Part shown: piece by piece, positions 26,155-34,300 of the stretch
Layout of the letters: each line of letters starts with the position of its first letter
Numbering within the stretch: the stretch's first letter is position 1
Assembly (NCBI GenBank): GCA_002787235.1
Contig: PCWG01000010.1
Span: 77,680 to 141,679, forward strand
Length of the DNA: 64,000 nt
DNA from: Nitrospinae bacterium CG11_big_fil_rev_8_21_14_0_20_45_15
GTDB lineage: Bacteria; Nitrospinota; Nitrospinia; Nitrospinales; VA-1
Direction of reading: 5' to 3'
Made by a program: the position numbers and the translations under genes
Notes under the pieces: generated by a model
Told to the model about the DNA's origin: nothing
What the model saw: only the letters and a program-made list of their open reading frames with translations
Databases searched by the model: none

Positions 26155-26237
26155 CGGGTCTCTAAAACTTTTTTTAAAATTAAGAGGTCATGAATAGCGT
26201 GTTTCAGTTCATCCTCTCTTATTGAAAAGAATGCGTA

Positions 26238-27203
26238 ATGAAAAAATCAAAGAGAAAAAAATCGAAGAGAAAAAAAACAAAAAAGGTCGGGAAGAAAGTA
26301 AAGTCTTCTCGCAAATCAGCTAAGAAGACCTTGATAAAGAAGACTCTTGCTAAGGCGAAGAAACTCATTCAAGCGGATAATTTGAATAATGAACTTCTGG
26401 CGCGACAACAGTTATGGACGGTGACTGTGCTCGAAATAATTTTGTTTAGAAAACAATTTCCTTCTTTTTTGGTTTCCAATGAGGATGAGTTTGAATCTCC
26501 TTGGAAGATCAAAATTGAAAACGAATGTAAAAAGCTGAGGGGTAATATTAAACGCGCTATTAAGTGCGGCGACTTGGAAATCGTCGAACAGGAAATTGAT
26601 TTTAGAGTCGGGAACTACGACGAACCTTTGATGGGAATTTTAGAGGGGAAGAATGAGCAAACACCGATGGACTTCTATTTTTTATTCTCGCACAAAGAGC
26701 CGGGCTATAAAGCAACTCAGTTGTTAAAGGTTTTGCATGATTTGGGGTATCCCGTTCCACATGGATTAATCAAAGCCATAGAAGAAAAACGGTTTCAGGA
26801 CATTGGTAAACTGATTTGGGGTCTTCATCAGAATATGATCTGTTGGCTCAGGTCAGATAAAAAATTACCCACCGATCTTTTCCCTTGTCCCCTGGAAGAA
26901 ACACTCTCGCATGAACCATCCCCCGCACCATCCCCCGCACCAGCACCAGCACCAGCACCAGCACCAGAACCAGCACCAGCACCAGCACCAGCACCAGCCA
27001 TATTTTTAGATCCAATTTTAGTAAAGCGCGAAGCTAGGAAATTAAATACTAAGGCAATGTACGAAAGCTGGAGGATCGCATATGCAAATCTTAAGAAAGA
27101 AAATCCTAACAAATCTGATACATCGTGTGCGGTTCAAATAAGTAAGATGCCAATAGGCAAAAAACATTCTCCTGAAACAATCAGAAAAAATATGAAAAAA
27201 TAA
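26238..27203 (+). CDS. Basic hypothetical protein with Pro-Ala linker and C-terminal HTH-like tail
   Basis: A 321-residue protein built in four parts. The first 45 residues are almost entirely Lys/Arg/Ser/Thr, histone-tail-like. A mainly helical body (about 45-215) follows, with FPSFLVSNEDEFESPWKIKIENEC and HDLGYPVPHGLIKAIEEKRF. A Pro-Ala repeat linker (about 226-255) comes next. The C-terminal 65 residues read YESWRIAYANLKKENPN then ISKMPIGKKHSPETIRKNMK, a helix-turn-helix-like arrangement. The composition fits a DNA-associated protein of the element. No known family was recognised. Confidence 0.65.
   Translation: MKKSKRKKSKRKKTKKVGKKVKSSRKSAKKTLIKKTLAKAKKLIQADNLNNELLARQQLWTVTVLEIILFRKQFPSFLVSNEDEFESPWKIKIENECKKLRGNIKRAIKCGDLEIVEQEIDFRVGNYDEPLMGILEGKNEQTPMDFYFLFSHKEPGYKATQLLKVLHDLGYPVPHGLIKAIEEKRFQDIGKLIWGLHQNMICWLRSDKKLPTDLFPCPLEETLSHEPSPAPSPAPAPAPAPAPEPAPAPAPAPAIFLDPILVKREARKLNTKAMYESWRIAYANLKKENPNKSDTSCAVQISKMPIGKKHSPETIRKNMKK
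26914..26999 (+). repeat. Hexanucleotide (CCAGCA/CCATCC) coding repeat
   Basis: About fourteen tandem copies of a CCAGCA-type hexamer, the first ones degenerate (CCATCCCCCGCA), encode the Pro-Ala linker of the surrounding gene. Slippage here would lengthen or shorten the linker in steps of two residues without a frameshift. Confidence 0.9.
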
Positions 27204-27437
27204 AAAAAGTTGGGCGAAAACAAATCGCCCAAATCGCCCAATGTAACCATTTGATTTTATATTAGTTATAAAGTTACCATCCCGCCGATTTCCCCCTAAT
27301 TGCAAGCTCTCCATTATTCTAAACTATCTAAATAAAACATATTTTTTAATGTGACTCGTTTAAATAAAAGTCTAGTATCGCCCAAATCGCACAGACAGAC
27401 TCCAATTACACTTAATATTAACTAATGGAGACTATCA

Positions 27438-27656
27438 ATGTCCTATCGAATTTTAAGACTTCCTGAAGTAATTGCTCATTCTGGATTATCCAGAAGCACT
27501 ATCTACCTTCGAGTTTCGCAAGGTGCCTTTCCGAAACCGGTAAATTTAGGAGGGCGCGCCGTGGGCTGGATAGAAGCTGAAATCCAAGAATGGTTGCACC
27601 TTCAAATAGAATCGAGTCGGAACATTGGCGACGCAAACGGAGGACATTCAAGATGA
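27438..27656 (+). CDS. AlpA-family transcriptional regulator / excisionase-like
   Basis: A 72-residue MerR-type winged-helix protein of the AlpA family, typical of P4-like satellites and integrative elements. It has the diagnostic pattern RLPEVIAHSGLSRSTIYLRVSQGAFPKPVNLGGRAVGWIEAEIQEWL. AlpA activates integrase or excision genes, and relatives act as directionality factors. GGAG lies 8 nt before the ATG. It heads an operon: its TGA overlaps the next ATG by 4 bp. Confidence 0.92.
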   Translation: MSYRILRLPEVIAHSGLSRSTIYLRVSQGAFPKPVNLGGRAVGWIEAEIQEWLHLQIESSRNIGDANGGHSR

Positions 27657-27838
27657 CTCCAAAAACAAAAAGCCGTTCTAACACACCTCATGAAAACCGA
27701 AGGACTTTGATCCCTAAATGCTTTATCGCTTTTGCAAAGTTTTTCCAATCAGGAATCATCACTCTGGCGTTGTGGGGATGGTTTCCTTTAGGACTGGCAG
27801 ATTGGATCAGTCAATGGAGGAAACATAATGAGAACTAA
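27653..27838 (+). CDS. Small single-pass membrane protein in the AlpA operon (61 aa)
   Basis: The ATG at 27653 overlaps the AlpA stop (ATGA) and the frame ends 11 bp inside the next gene. That placement, rather than homology, supports it as real; a longer upstream start at 27590 would lie inside alpA. The protein has a charged N-terminus (MTPKTKSRSNTPHENRR) and one hydrophobic stretch (IITLALWGWFPLGLADWI), so a membrane-associated peptide is likely. Function unknown. Confidence 0.55.
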   Translation: MTPKTKSRSNTPHENRRTLIPKCFIAFAKFFQSGIITLALWGWFPLGLADWISQWRKHNEN

Positions 27839-30044
27839 TGCTGTTTCCGAATTCAAAGATGCAATCAGGTCCGCAGGACTGAAACCACCCAATTTTATCG
27901 AGCCGGGAAAGCTCCATCGGTTTCCCGGTGCCGGCAAGGACAAGGATAATACTGCGGGATGGTGTCGATTGTTCGACGATCAACAAGGAGGATGTTTTGG
28001 AGACTGGTCCACCGGATTGGAAGAGCACTGGCAAGCTACTCGAACGAAACCTTTCACTCAAAAGGAAAAGGACGCTTTTAATCGCCGGATCACTGAAGCG
28101 AGGGCGCAAGTCAACGCCGAAAAGGATTTGGAACAAACGCAAGCAAATCAAAAGGCAATTAAAATATGGGAATTAGCGGCTCCTGTTGAGAGTAGACATC
28201 CTTACCTTGTTCGCAAGCGCATAGGCGCGCACAATACACGAACATATAAAGGGGACTTACTGATTCCCATTTATCAGGGTGATACTTTGTCTTCACTCCA
28301 GTTCATAACGTCCGAAGGAAACAAACGGTTTTTGACTGGAGGGTGCATTTCTGGCGGTTTTTTTATCATTGGCTCCACTCATAACGCAAAGAAATATTGC
28401 GTTGCTGAGGGTTTTGCAACGGGAGCAACAATTCATGAAGCGACGAGGCTCCCTGTTGCCGTTGCTTTTAACGCAGGAAACCTCAAGTCTGTTGCAGTGA
28501 ACCTTCAGGAATATTACGGCAACCCTGAAATCATTCTATGCGCTGATGATGATGCCAAGACTGAGGGGAATCCTGGACTTACTAAAGCAAGGAAAGCGGC
28601 ACAAGCAGTTAATGGCCTGGTTGCAATTCCAGATTTTGGTGATAATCGGCCTGATGGTGCAACCGATTTCAACGATATGGCAGTCCAATATGGGTTGGAA
28701 AAAGTAAAGGACACGGTAGAGAGGGCGTATCCCAGCGAACCTGTTCTATCACAACCTGAATGCCCGGGTTCAAAGGTTCAATGGCCGGAGCCTTTGGCGG
28801 ACCAAGCTTTTCATGGTCTTGCAGGAGAAATTGTAAAAGCAATCGAACCGCACACAGAAGCGGACCCTGCGGCTTTGCTCATTCAACTGTTTGTGGCTTT
28901 TGGAAGCATAGTGGGGCGGAATCCATTTTTTAAAGTCGAGGCGGATCGACACGGAATGAATCTTTTCTCTTGCCTGGTTGGTTCTACTTCAAAAGGGCGA
29001 AAAGGTACTTCAAAAGGCCATGTCATGAATCTGTTTAAAAGCATTTCAGAAGAATGGGTTAGCGAGTGCAATCACAGTGGCTTGTCCAGTGGCGAAGGAT
29101 TGATCTGGATAGCTAGAGACCCCATAGAAAAACGAAGTCCGGTGAGACAAAAAGGAAAAATTATCGACTACGAAAACGAAATTGTAGACCAAGGTATTAC
29201 TGACAAGCGGATTCTGGTATGGGAAACAGAGTTTGCCAACACGCTTCAAGTTTTGAAGAGGGAGGCCAACACTTTGAGTCCGGTGGTACGTAATGCCTGG
29301 GACGGATTGGACCTTCGCATCATGACCAAGAACAATTCCGCCAAAGCCAGCGAACCGCATATTTCTATCATGGGGCATGTGACCAAAGATGAACTTCAAC
29401 GCCACTTGGACACTACAGAATGCGCTAACGGTTTCGCCAATCGTTTTTTATGGTTGTGCGTTAAAAGAAGCAACATTCTTCCCGAGGGTGGACGTATCTG
29501 TGAAGTGGACTTTGCTCCGATGGTCAAGCAACTGGCCGAAGCCGTCAAGTTTGCCCAGGAGGCAGGAGAAATCAAACGTGATGAAGAAGCGCGAGCGATA
29601 TGGATTGGCATATACGAAGAACTATCCGAAGGAAAACCAGGACTCTTAGGTTCTGTTATTGCCAGAGCAGAAGCCCAGGTCATGCGCCTATCCTGTATTT
29701 ACGCGCTCCTTGATCGATCTTCAATTGTTAAAGCAGAACACTTGATGGCGGCTTTGGCTCTTTGGGAATATTGCGATGCTTCCGCCCGATTCGTATTTGG
29801 TGATTCTCTTGGCGATCCCGTTGCAGATGAAATCAAACGTGCACTGGATTACAAGCCCGAAGGAATGACTCGAACTGAAATCAGCAATTTATTCAAAAGA
29901 AATAAGGCCAGCGATCAGATCGGACGAGCCTTGAACGTTTTGGCAGAAGCTGGACTGGCCCATTGTTCGACCGAGTCTTCAGGTGGAGGACGCCCAACCG
30001 AACTCTGGTTTTCAATGAAACATTCAACGAAAAAAACGAATTAA
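27828..30044 (+). CDS. Toprim primase / DUF3987-like helicase replication protein of the element
   Basis: A 738-residue replication protein. The N-terminal part (about 1-170) is primase-like with HPYLVRKRIGAHN. A Toprim domain follows (about 175-290), with CVAEGFATGATIHEATRLPVAVAFNAGNL (acidic EGFATG motif) and ILCADDDA (DxD), then ATDFNDMA. The C-terminal half resembles DUF3987-type ATPases, with a P-loop-like GSTSKGRKGTSKG near residue 385 and a winged-helix tail (GMTRTEISNLFKRNKASDQIGRALNVLAEAGLA). It probably primes and unwinds the element's DNA after excision. It overlaps the preceding small gene by 11 bp, and its stop codon lies inside a 17-bp inverted repeat. Confidence 0.85.
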   Translation: MRTNAVSEFKDAIRSAGLKPPNFIEPGKLHRFPGAGKDKDNTAGWCRLFDDQQGGCFGDWSTGLEEHWQATRTKPFTQKEKDAFNRRITEARAQVNAEKDLEQTQANQKAIKIWELAAPVESRHPYLVRKRIGAHNTRTYKGDLLIPIYQGDTLSSLQFITSEGNKRFLTGGCISGGFFIIGSTHNAKKYCVAEGFATGATIHEATRLPVAVAFNAGNLKSVAVNLQEYYGNPEIILCADDDAKTEGNPGLTKARKAAQAVNGLVAIPDFGDNRPDGATDFNDMAVQYGLEKVKDTVERAYPSEPVLSQPECPGSKVQWPEPLADQAFHGLAGEIVKAIEPHTEADPAALLIQLFVAFGSIVGRNPFFKVEADRHGMNLFSCLVGSTSKGRKGTSKGHVMNLFKSISEEWVSECNHSGLSSGEGLIWIARDPIEKRSPVRQKGKIIDYENEIVDQGITDKRILVWETEFANTLQVLKREANTLSPVVRNAWDGLDLRIMTKNNSAKASEPHISIMGHVTKDELQRHLDTTECANGFANRFLWLCVKRSNILPEGGRICEVDFAPMVKQLAEAVKFAQEAGEIKRDEEARAIWIGIYEELSEGKPGLLGSVIARAEAQVMRLSCIYALLDRSSIVKAEHLMAALALWEYCDASARFVFGDSLGDPVADEIKRALDYKPEGMTRTEISNLFKRNKASDQIGRALNVLAEAGLAHCSTESSGGGRPTELWFSMKHSTKKTN

Positions 30045-30098
30045 ACGAAATAAGTGATACCGGCATAATTCTTTTTTCGTATATTTCGTTTAATTCGT
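30036..30098. repeat. Perfect 17-bp inverted repeat at the end of the primase gene
   Basis: ACGAATTAAACGAAATA at 30036-30052 is matched by its exact reverse complement at 30082-30098, with a 29-bp spacer. The arms are AT-rich and contain repeated AACGA units that continue upstream. It overlaps the stop of the primase gene and ends 18 bp before the next ATG. An operator, a single-stranded replication signal or a weak attenuator are all possible. The long spacer and low GC make an intrinsic terminator unlikely. Confidence 0.85.
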
Positions 30099-30116
30099 AA
30101 AGGGACAAATAAAATC

Positions 30117-30398
30117 ATGGGTCAATATCTTGAATTAGCTCAAAAAGCTTTAGAAGAAAAAAGACGTTCTTGTGAATCTCCATCTCCCAAACAATTGTTG
30201 CCATATCAGAAAGAAGAAAATCAAATTTCATCCGACTCTGATATTCCTAGACCTATAGCAAGCGTATATCCAGAACCTTATTTCAGGGAGAATGGGAGTT
30301 TGGTAATTCCTTCAAATTCCAATCCTCGTTACCATTGGTGGAATGGCGGAATGCTCATTGAAGAAACCATTGCAGAATTGAAATCTCGCAAAAGGTAA
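30117..30398 (+). CDS. Hypothetical protein (93 aa)
   Basis: A 93-residue soluble protein with a helical start (GQYLELAQKALEEKRRSCES), a disordered middle and a C-terminal segment WWNGGMLIEETIAELKSRKR. The opening resembles short proteins encoded near integrated elements, but I cannot name a family. An AGGGA motif precedes the ATG. It follows the 17-bp inverted repeat and is likely transcribed with or after the primase gene. Confidence 0.55.
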   Translation: MGQYLELAQKALEEKRRSCESPSPKQLLPYQKEENQISSDSDIPRPIASVYPEPYFRENGSLVIPSNSNPRYHWWNGGMLIEETIAELKSRKR

Positions 30399-30454
30399 TT
30401 ATTTATAGAAAGTACCAAGTTCACTAATGATTTCGGTAAAATCTGGAGAGAAAT

Positions 30455-31060
30455 ATGGGAGGCATAGGAAGCGGAAGGTACTTGTTTAACAATTCAAACG
30501 ATACCACCTTCGACTATCGATCCATTGACGTAAGACGGTGGAAGAAGGACGAACTATTGCGTCCTAATCAAGACTTTAATTGGAACTGGTCAAGAGATGG
30601 AAAATCGGTAGCATCTATTCAAGTGCACACACAAGTAAATGCGGTGATTCTAACCTATCGGCATCGGAGTAGTGGAGGTAGTTGGAAAAATGAAAGCTAT
30701 CCCGTGACACTCGATTGGACCGATTGTAATTTTGGTGGGCAACGTCCCTGGTTTCTCTGTCCCGCAAAAGGTTGCAGGCGGAGAGTTGCAATTCTGTATG
30801 GTGGAGGAATATTTGCATGCCGACATTGCCACCGACTCGCCTACCCCAGTCAAAGAGAGCCAGATTATGAAAGGTCGGGAAGGCGTGCCGACAAAATAAG
30901 AGAACGACTAGATTGGGAGCCGGGGTTTTTGAATGGCGAAGGTTTGAGGCCAAAAGGAATGCAGAAGCGTACTTTCGAGCGTTTGAGAGCGGAACATAAT
31001 GAGCATGTAACCAAGTCGCTGGCTGGAGTAAAATCGAGATTGGGAATATTAGAATTCTAA
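30455..31060 (+). CDS. Zinc-ribbon hypothetical protein common in mobile islands (201 aa)
   Basis: A 201-residue protein beginning MGGIGSGRY. A beta-rich N-terminal half is followed by a zinc ribbon with two cysteine pairs: C-x4-C in FLCPAKGCRRRVAILYGGG and CRHC in FACRHCHRLAYPSQRE, then a basic helical tail (RRADKIRERL, MQKRTFERLRAEH). This layout (ribbon plus LAYPSQRE) recurs in proteins carried by proteobacterial integrative elements. Function unknown; nucleic acid binding is likely. It is the last island-type gene before the kinase cluster. Confidence 0.7.
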   Translation: MGGIGSGRYLFNNSNDTTFDYRSIDVRRWKKDELLRPNQDFNWNWSRDGKSVASIQVHTQVNAVILTYRHRSSGGSWKNESYPVTLDWTDCNFGGQRPWFLCPAKGCRRRVAILYGGGIFACRHCHRLAYPSQREPDYERSGRRADKIRERLDWEPGFLNGEGLRPKGMQKRTFERLRAEHNEHVTKSLAGVKSRLGILEF

Positions 31061-31335
31061 CGCCGATACGCTATTGAGTAGGTTATCATTGGAATGAAAG
31101 AATCAAAATATGAGGAAATGATGAAAGAAGAAACTTCCAAAGTATCTACACCTAGTTTAGGGGCTTAACACGTAACACTATGTTGAACTTTTATCTTTCG
31201 GAATATAGAATCAACGTATATCTAACTAAATTCACAAACCGGTTCAGACTCATCTGACGACTTACACAATTTTGACTTTAAATATAAATTAAGGTTGTTA
31301 TCCTTAAACTAAAGAAAATATCCAGTGAGCTCCCA

Positions 31336-34300
31336 ATGCCCTCATTTGGTCTTAAATTCAAAATCGTTTTTTTAACTTCCGCCTTAGTTATTGTCACCAC
31401 GTGTTCCATCGGATTCTATTTTTATAAAAAAACCAGCCAAGAACTCATAGACCTTGTATTCAAAGATCTACAGTCTGAAGTCGAAGTAAACTTTATACAA
31501 TTCAAATCCCAATTCACCGAATTGAAGAGAGACCTGCGAATGATTTCAGGAACGCCTCCAATCAAGGCAATCACCAATGCCATGTCAAACAATGGAATTG
31601 ACCCTGAAAGTGGAGATAGCCTTGAGGTTTGGAGAAATAGACTGGAGATTATTATGTCTGAAATGCTCCGCTCGAATCCAAATTACTACCAAGTTCGGTT
31701 GATTGGTCTTGCGGATGAGGGGAAGGAGATTGTCCGGGTAGAAAGGTCGGACTCACAGAAAATAATTGTTTCAAAGAAGTATCAATTGCAGTCCAAAGCA
31801 AATAGGGACTACTTCAAGGAAATTATTAAAATTTTGCCCGATACCATCTATTTCTCACCAATCGATTTAAACCGTGAATATGGGAAAGTGGTGGAACCCA
31901 AGATGATTACCATCAGGGCAGGAATTCTTATTTACGATTCCGAGGGTAAGATTTTTGGTTTTATGATTATCAATCAAATACTAAACGATCTTTTTGATTT
32001 ATTGAGATCGAGGGATTTCTGGTTGCTGGGTAGAGACGGTAGAGTTTTTGTTCATTCAGACAAAAGTCTGGAATTTGATTATGACAAGTCCAATCCCAGG
32101 ACCATCCAAAATATTTATCCTGAATTCAACTTGCCTGATTCGAAACAAGAAGAAGCCAATTCGTTTTTTGAATTGAACATAAATAAGGAAAGCTTTAAGG
32201 GTTTTTACAGGGAATTGAATCACGCCACAAACCAACCCGATCGTTCTCTTATTTTATTAAAATTGAAGAACCAAAGAGAAATCCTGGCTCAACCATTGGA
32301 AACCCTGACGCAAATTATTTATTTTGGATTGGGGATGATTCTTCTTGCATTGATTCTGTCTTGGATCATGGCACATTTTCTGACCCGAAACCTTGCACTT
32401 GTTACGGCTGCCGCGGAAAAGCTGGGAGCGGGAACGGATGAGGATTATCAAATTCTAATCAAGTCCAAAGATGAAACTGGGATATTGGCCCGTTCTTTCA
32501 ATGTTATGAAGCAGCAATTGAGAGAAAGGATACAGATGTTGGAAGATAAAGAATCCAACATGACGGCCATTTTAAACAGCATGGTCGACGCCCAAATTAC
32601 CATTAATAATAAAGGGATTATTCAATCAGTTAACAAAGCCACACGAAAGATTTTTGGTTACTCAAAAGAAGAGCTTCTGGGTCAAAACATCAAAATTCTT
32701 ATGCCGGAACCTTATCAGTCTGAGCACGATGTATATTTGGAGAATTATTTTCGAACCGGGGTAAAAAAAATAATCGGGATAGTACGGGAGGTAAAGGGCC
32801 TTAAAAGTGACGGAACCATTTTTCCTATTGAAATATCTATCAGTGAATACGAGATAGCAGAAAACCAATGGTTCGTGGGTATCGTTCGGGATATTTCTCA
32901 AAGGAAAAAAGTTGAGCTTCAATTGGCAGAGGCCTCCAAGCAATACCAATTAACAATAGATACTATGGGGGAAGGACTTTACAGGGTCGATTTAAATGGG
33001 AATACAACATATATCAACCCCCAGGGTTTGAAACTACTTGGATATACCGAGAATGAAATGCTTGGAGTGCCACAACATGCATTGATTCATCACAGTCATC
33101 CTGATCGGTCACCCTATCCCAAGGAAGAATGTCCGATCTACAATGCCTTCCGTCTGGGCAAAGAATTTCATGTGAACAACGAAGTGTTTTGGCGCAAGGA
33201 CGGATCCCCAATGCCAGTAGATTACATCAGTCGTCCTGTCAGGGAAGAGGGAAAAATTGTGGGTGCCATCATCACATTTCGCGATATCTCCGAAAAGATC
33301 AAGGTAGATATGGCTTTAAAGGACGAGCAGGAGAGAAGCCAACTGATCAAAGAAGTAGCTATGGCCGCGAATGCTGCTCAAAACCTGGATGAGGCTCTTG
33401 ATCTGACTATTCAGTATATTTGTCATTATGCTGGATGGCCGATAGGCCATGCTTATAAAGTACAACCTGAAACTACACTCTTGGTACCGACCCAAATCTG
33501 GTTTACTGAAGACAAGAAAAAATTCCAAAGTTTTATTGATGTTACAGAAGAAACGACTTTTGAAATCGGAGAAGGATTGCCGGGTCGGGTTCTTAAATCC
33601 AAAAAAGCTGAATGGATAGACGATGTCGGAAAAGATCCAAACTTTCCAAGGAACAAAAGTTTGAACGACCTTAAAGTTAAAGGTGCCTTAGCCTTTCCAA
33701 TATTAACAGAGAATAAACCGGTGGTGGTCCTGGAGTTTTTTTCAGAAAATATTGAGGAACCCGACCAGGCTCTTCTAACTCTGGTTGCGGATATTGGGGT
33801 CCAACTAAACTTTCTATTTGAAAGATACCAAGTTATCCGCCAGTTAAAAGATAGCGAAGCAAGAATCAAGGGTATTTTAGAAAATACGGATGCTGTAATT
33901 TATATTAAGGATATAGAAGGGAAATACCTGTTAGTTAACCGTAAGTTTGAAACTTTGTTCGGCGAAACCAATGCTTCTGTAGAAGGCAAAACTGACTTTC
34001 ACTTTCTCCCAGAAGATGTTGCGAGGCAATTCACTGATAACGATAAGAAAGTTTTGGAAAAAGCGGAAGCAATGAGCTTTGAGGAAAGAGTTCCCGTTCA
34101 GGATAAAAAGGAAACATATTTGTCCATGAAGTTTCCCCTGATCAACTCTGAGGGAAATATTTATGCCCTATGCGGGATCTCAACCAATATCACGGATCGA
34201 AAAGTGTACGAGGCGAAACTGAGGCAGGCGCAACAATTTGCAGAAGAGGCCAACAGGGCCAAGTCCTCCTTTTTGGCCAATATGAGTCATGAAATCCGGA

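Larger units (their letters stand above)
12399..31100 (+). mobile_element. Integrative element / genomic island beside ssrA (right end uncertain)
   Basis: Downstream of the ssrA 3' end all genes to about 31.06 kb read rightward. They comprise integrase, restriction-modification, putative defence genes, an AlpA regulator and a primase-helicase, a standard content for P4-like satellites or integrative elements. Base composition changes abruptly from gene to gene (res, mod GC-rich; 21.2-23.5 kb AT-rich). No copy of the ssrA 3' end was found by eye near 31.1 kb, so the right boundary is set where the island-type genes stop. Confidence 0.75.

Noticed and set aside
26914-26999. Possible CRISPR-like array
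   Set aside because: The units are contiguous 6-bp coding repeats with no spacers.
26828-27112. A minus-strand frame rich in Gly-Ala repeats
   Set aside because: It is simply the reverse reading of the Pro-Ala hexamer repeat.
31094-31168. A 24-codon frame after the last island gene
   Set aside because: No ribosome-binding site and no similarity; too short to support.
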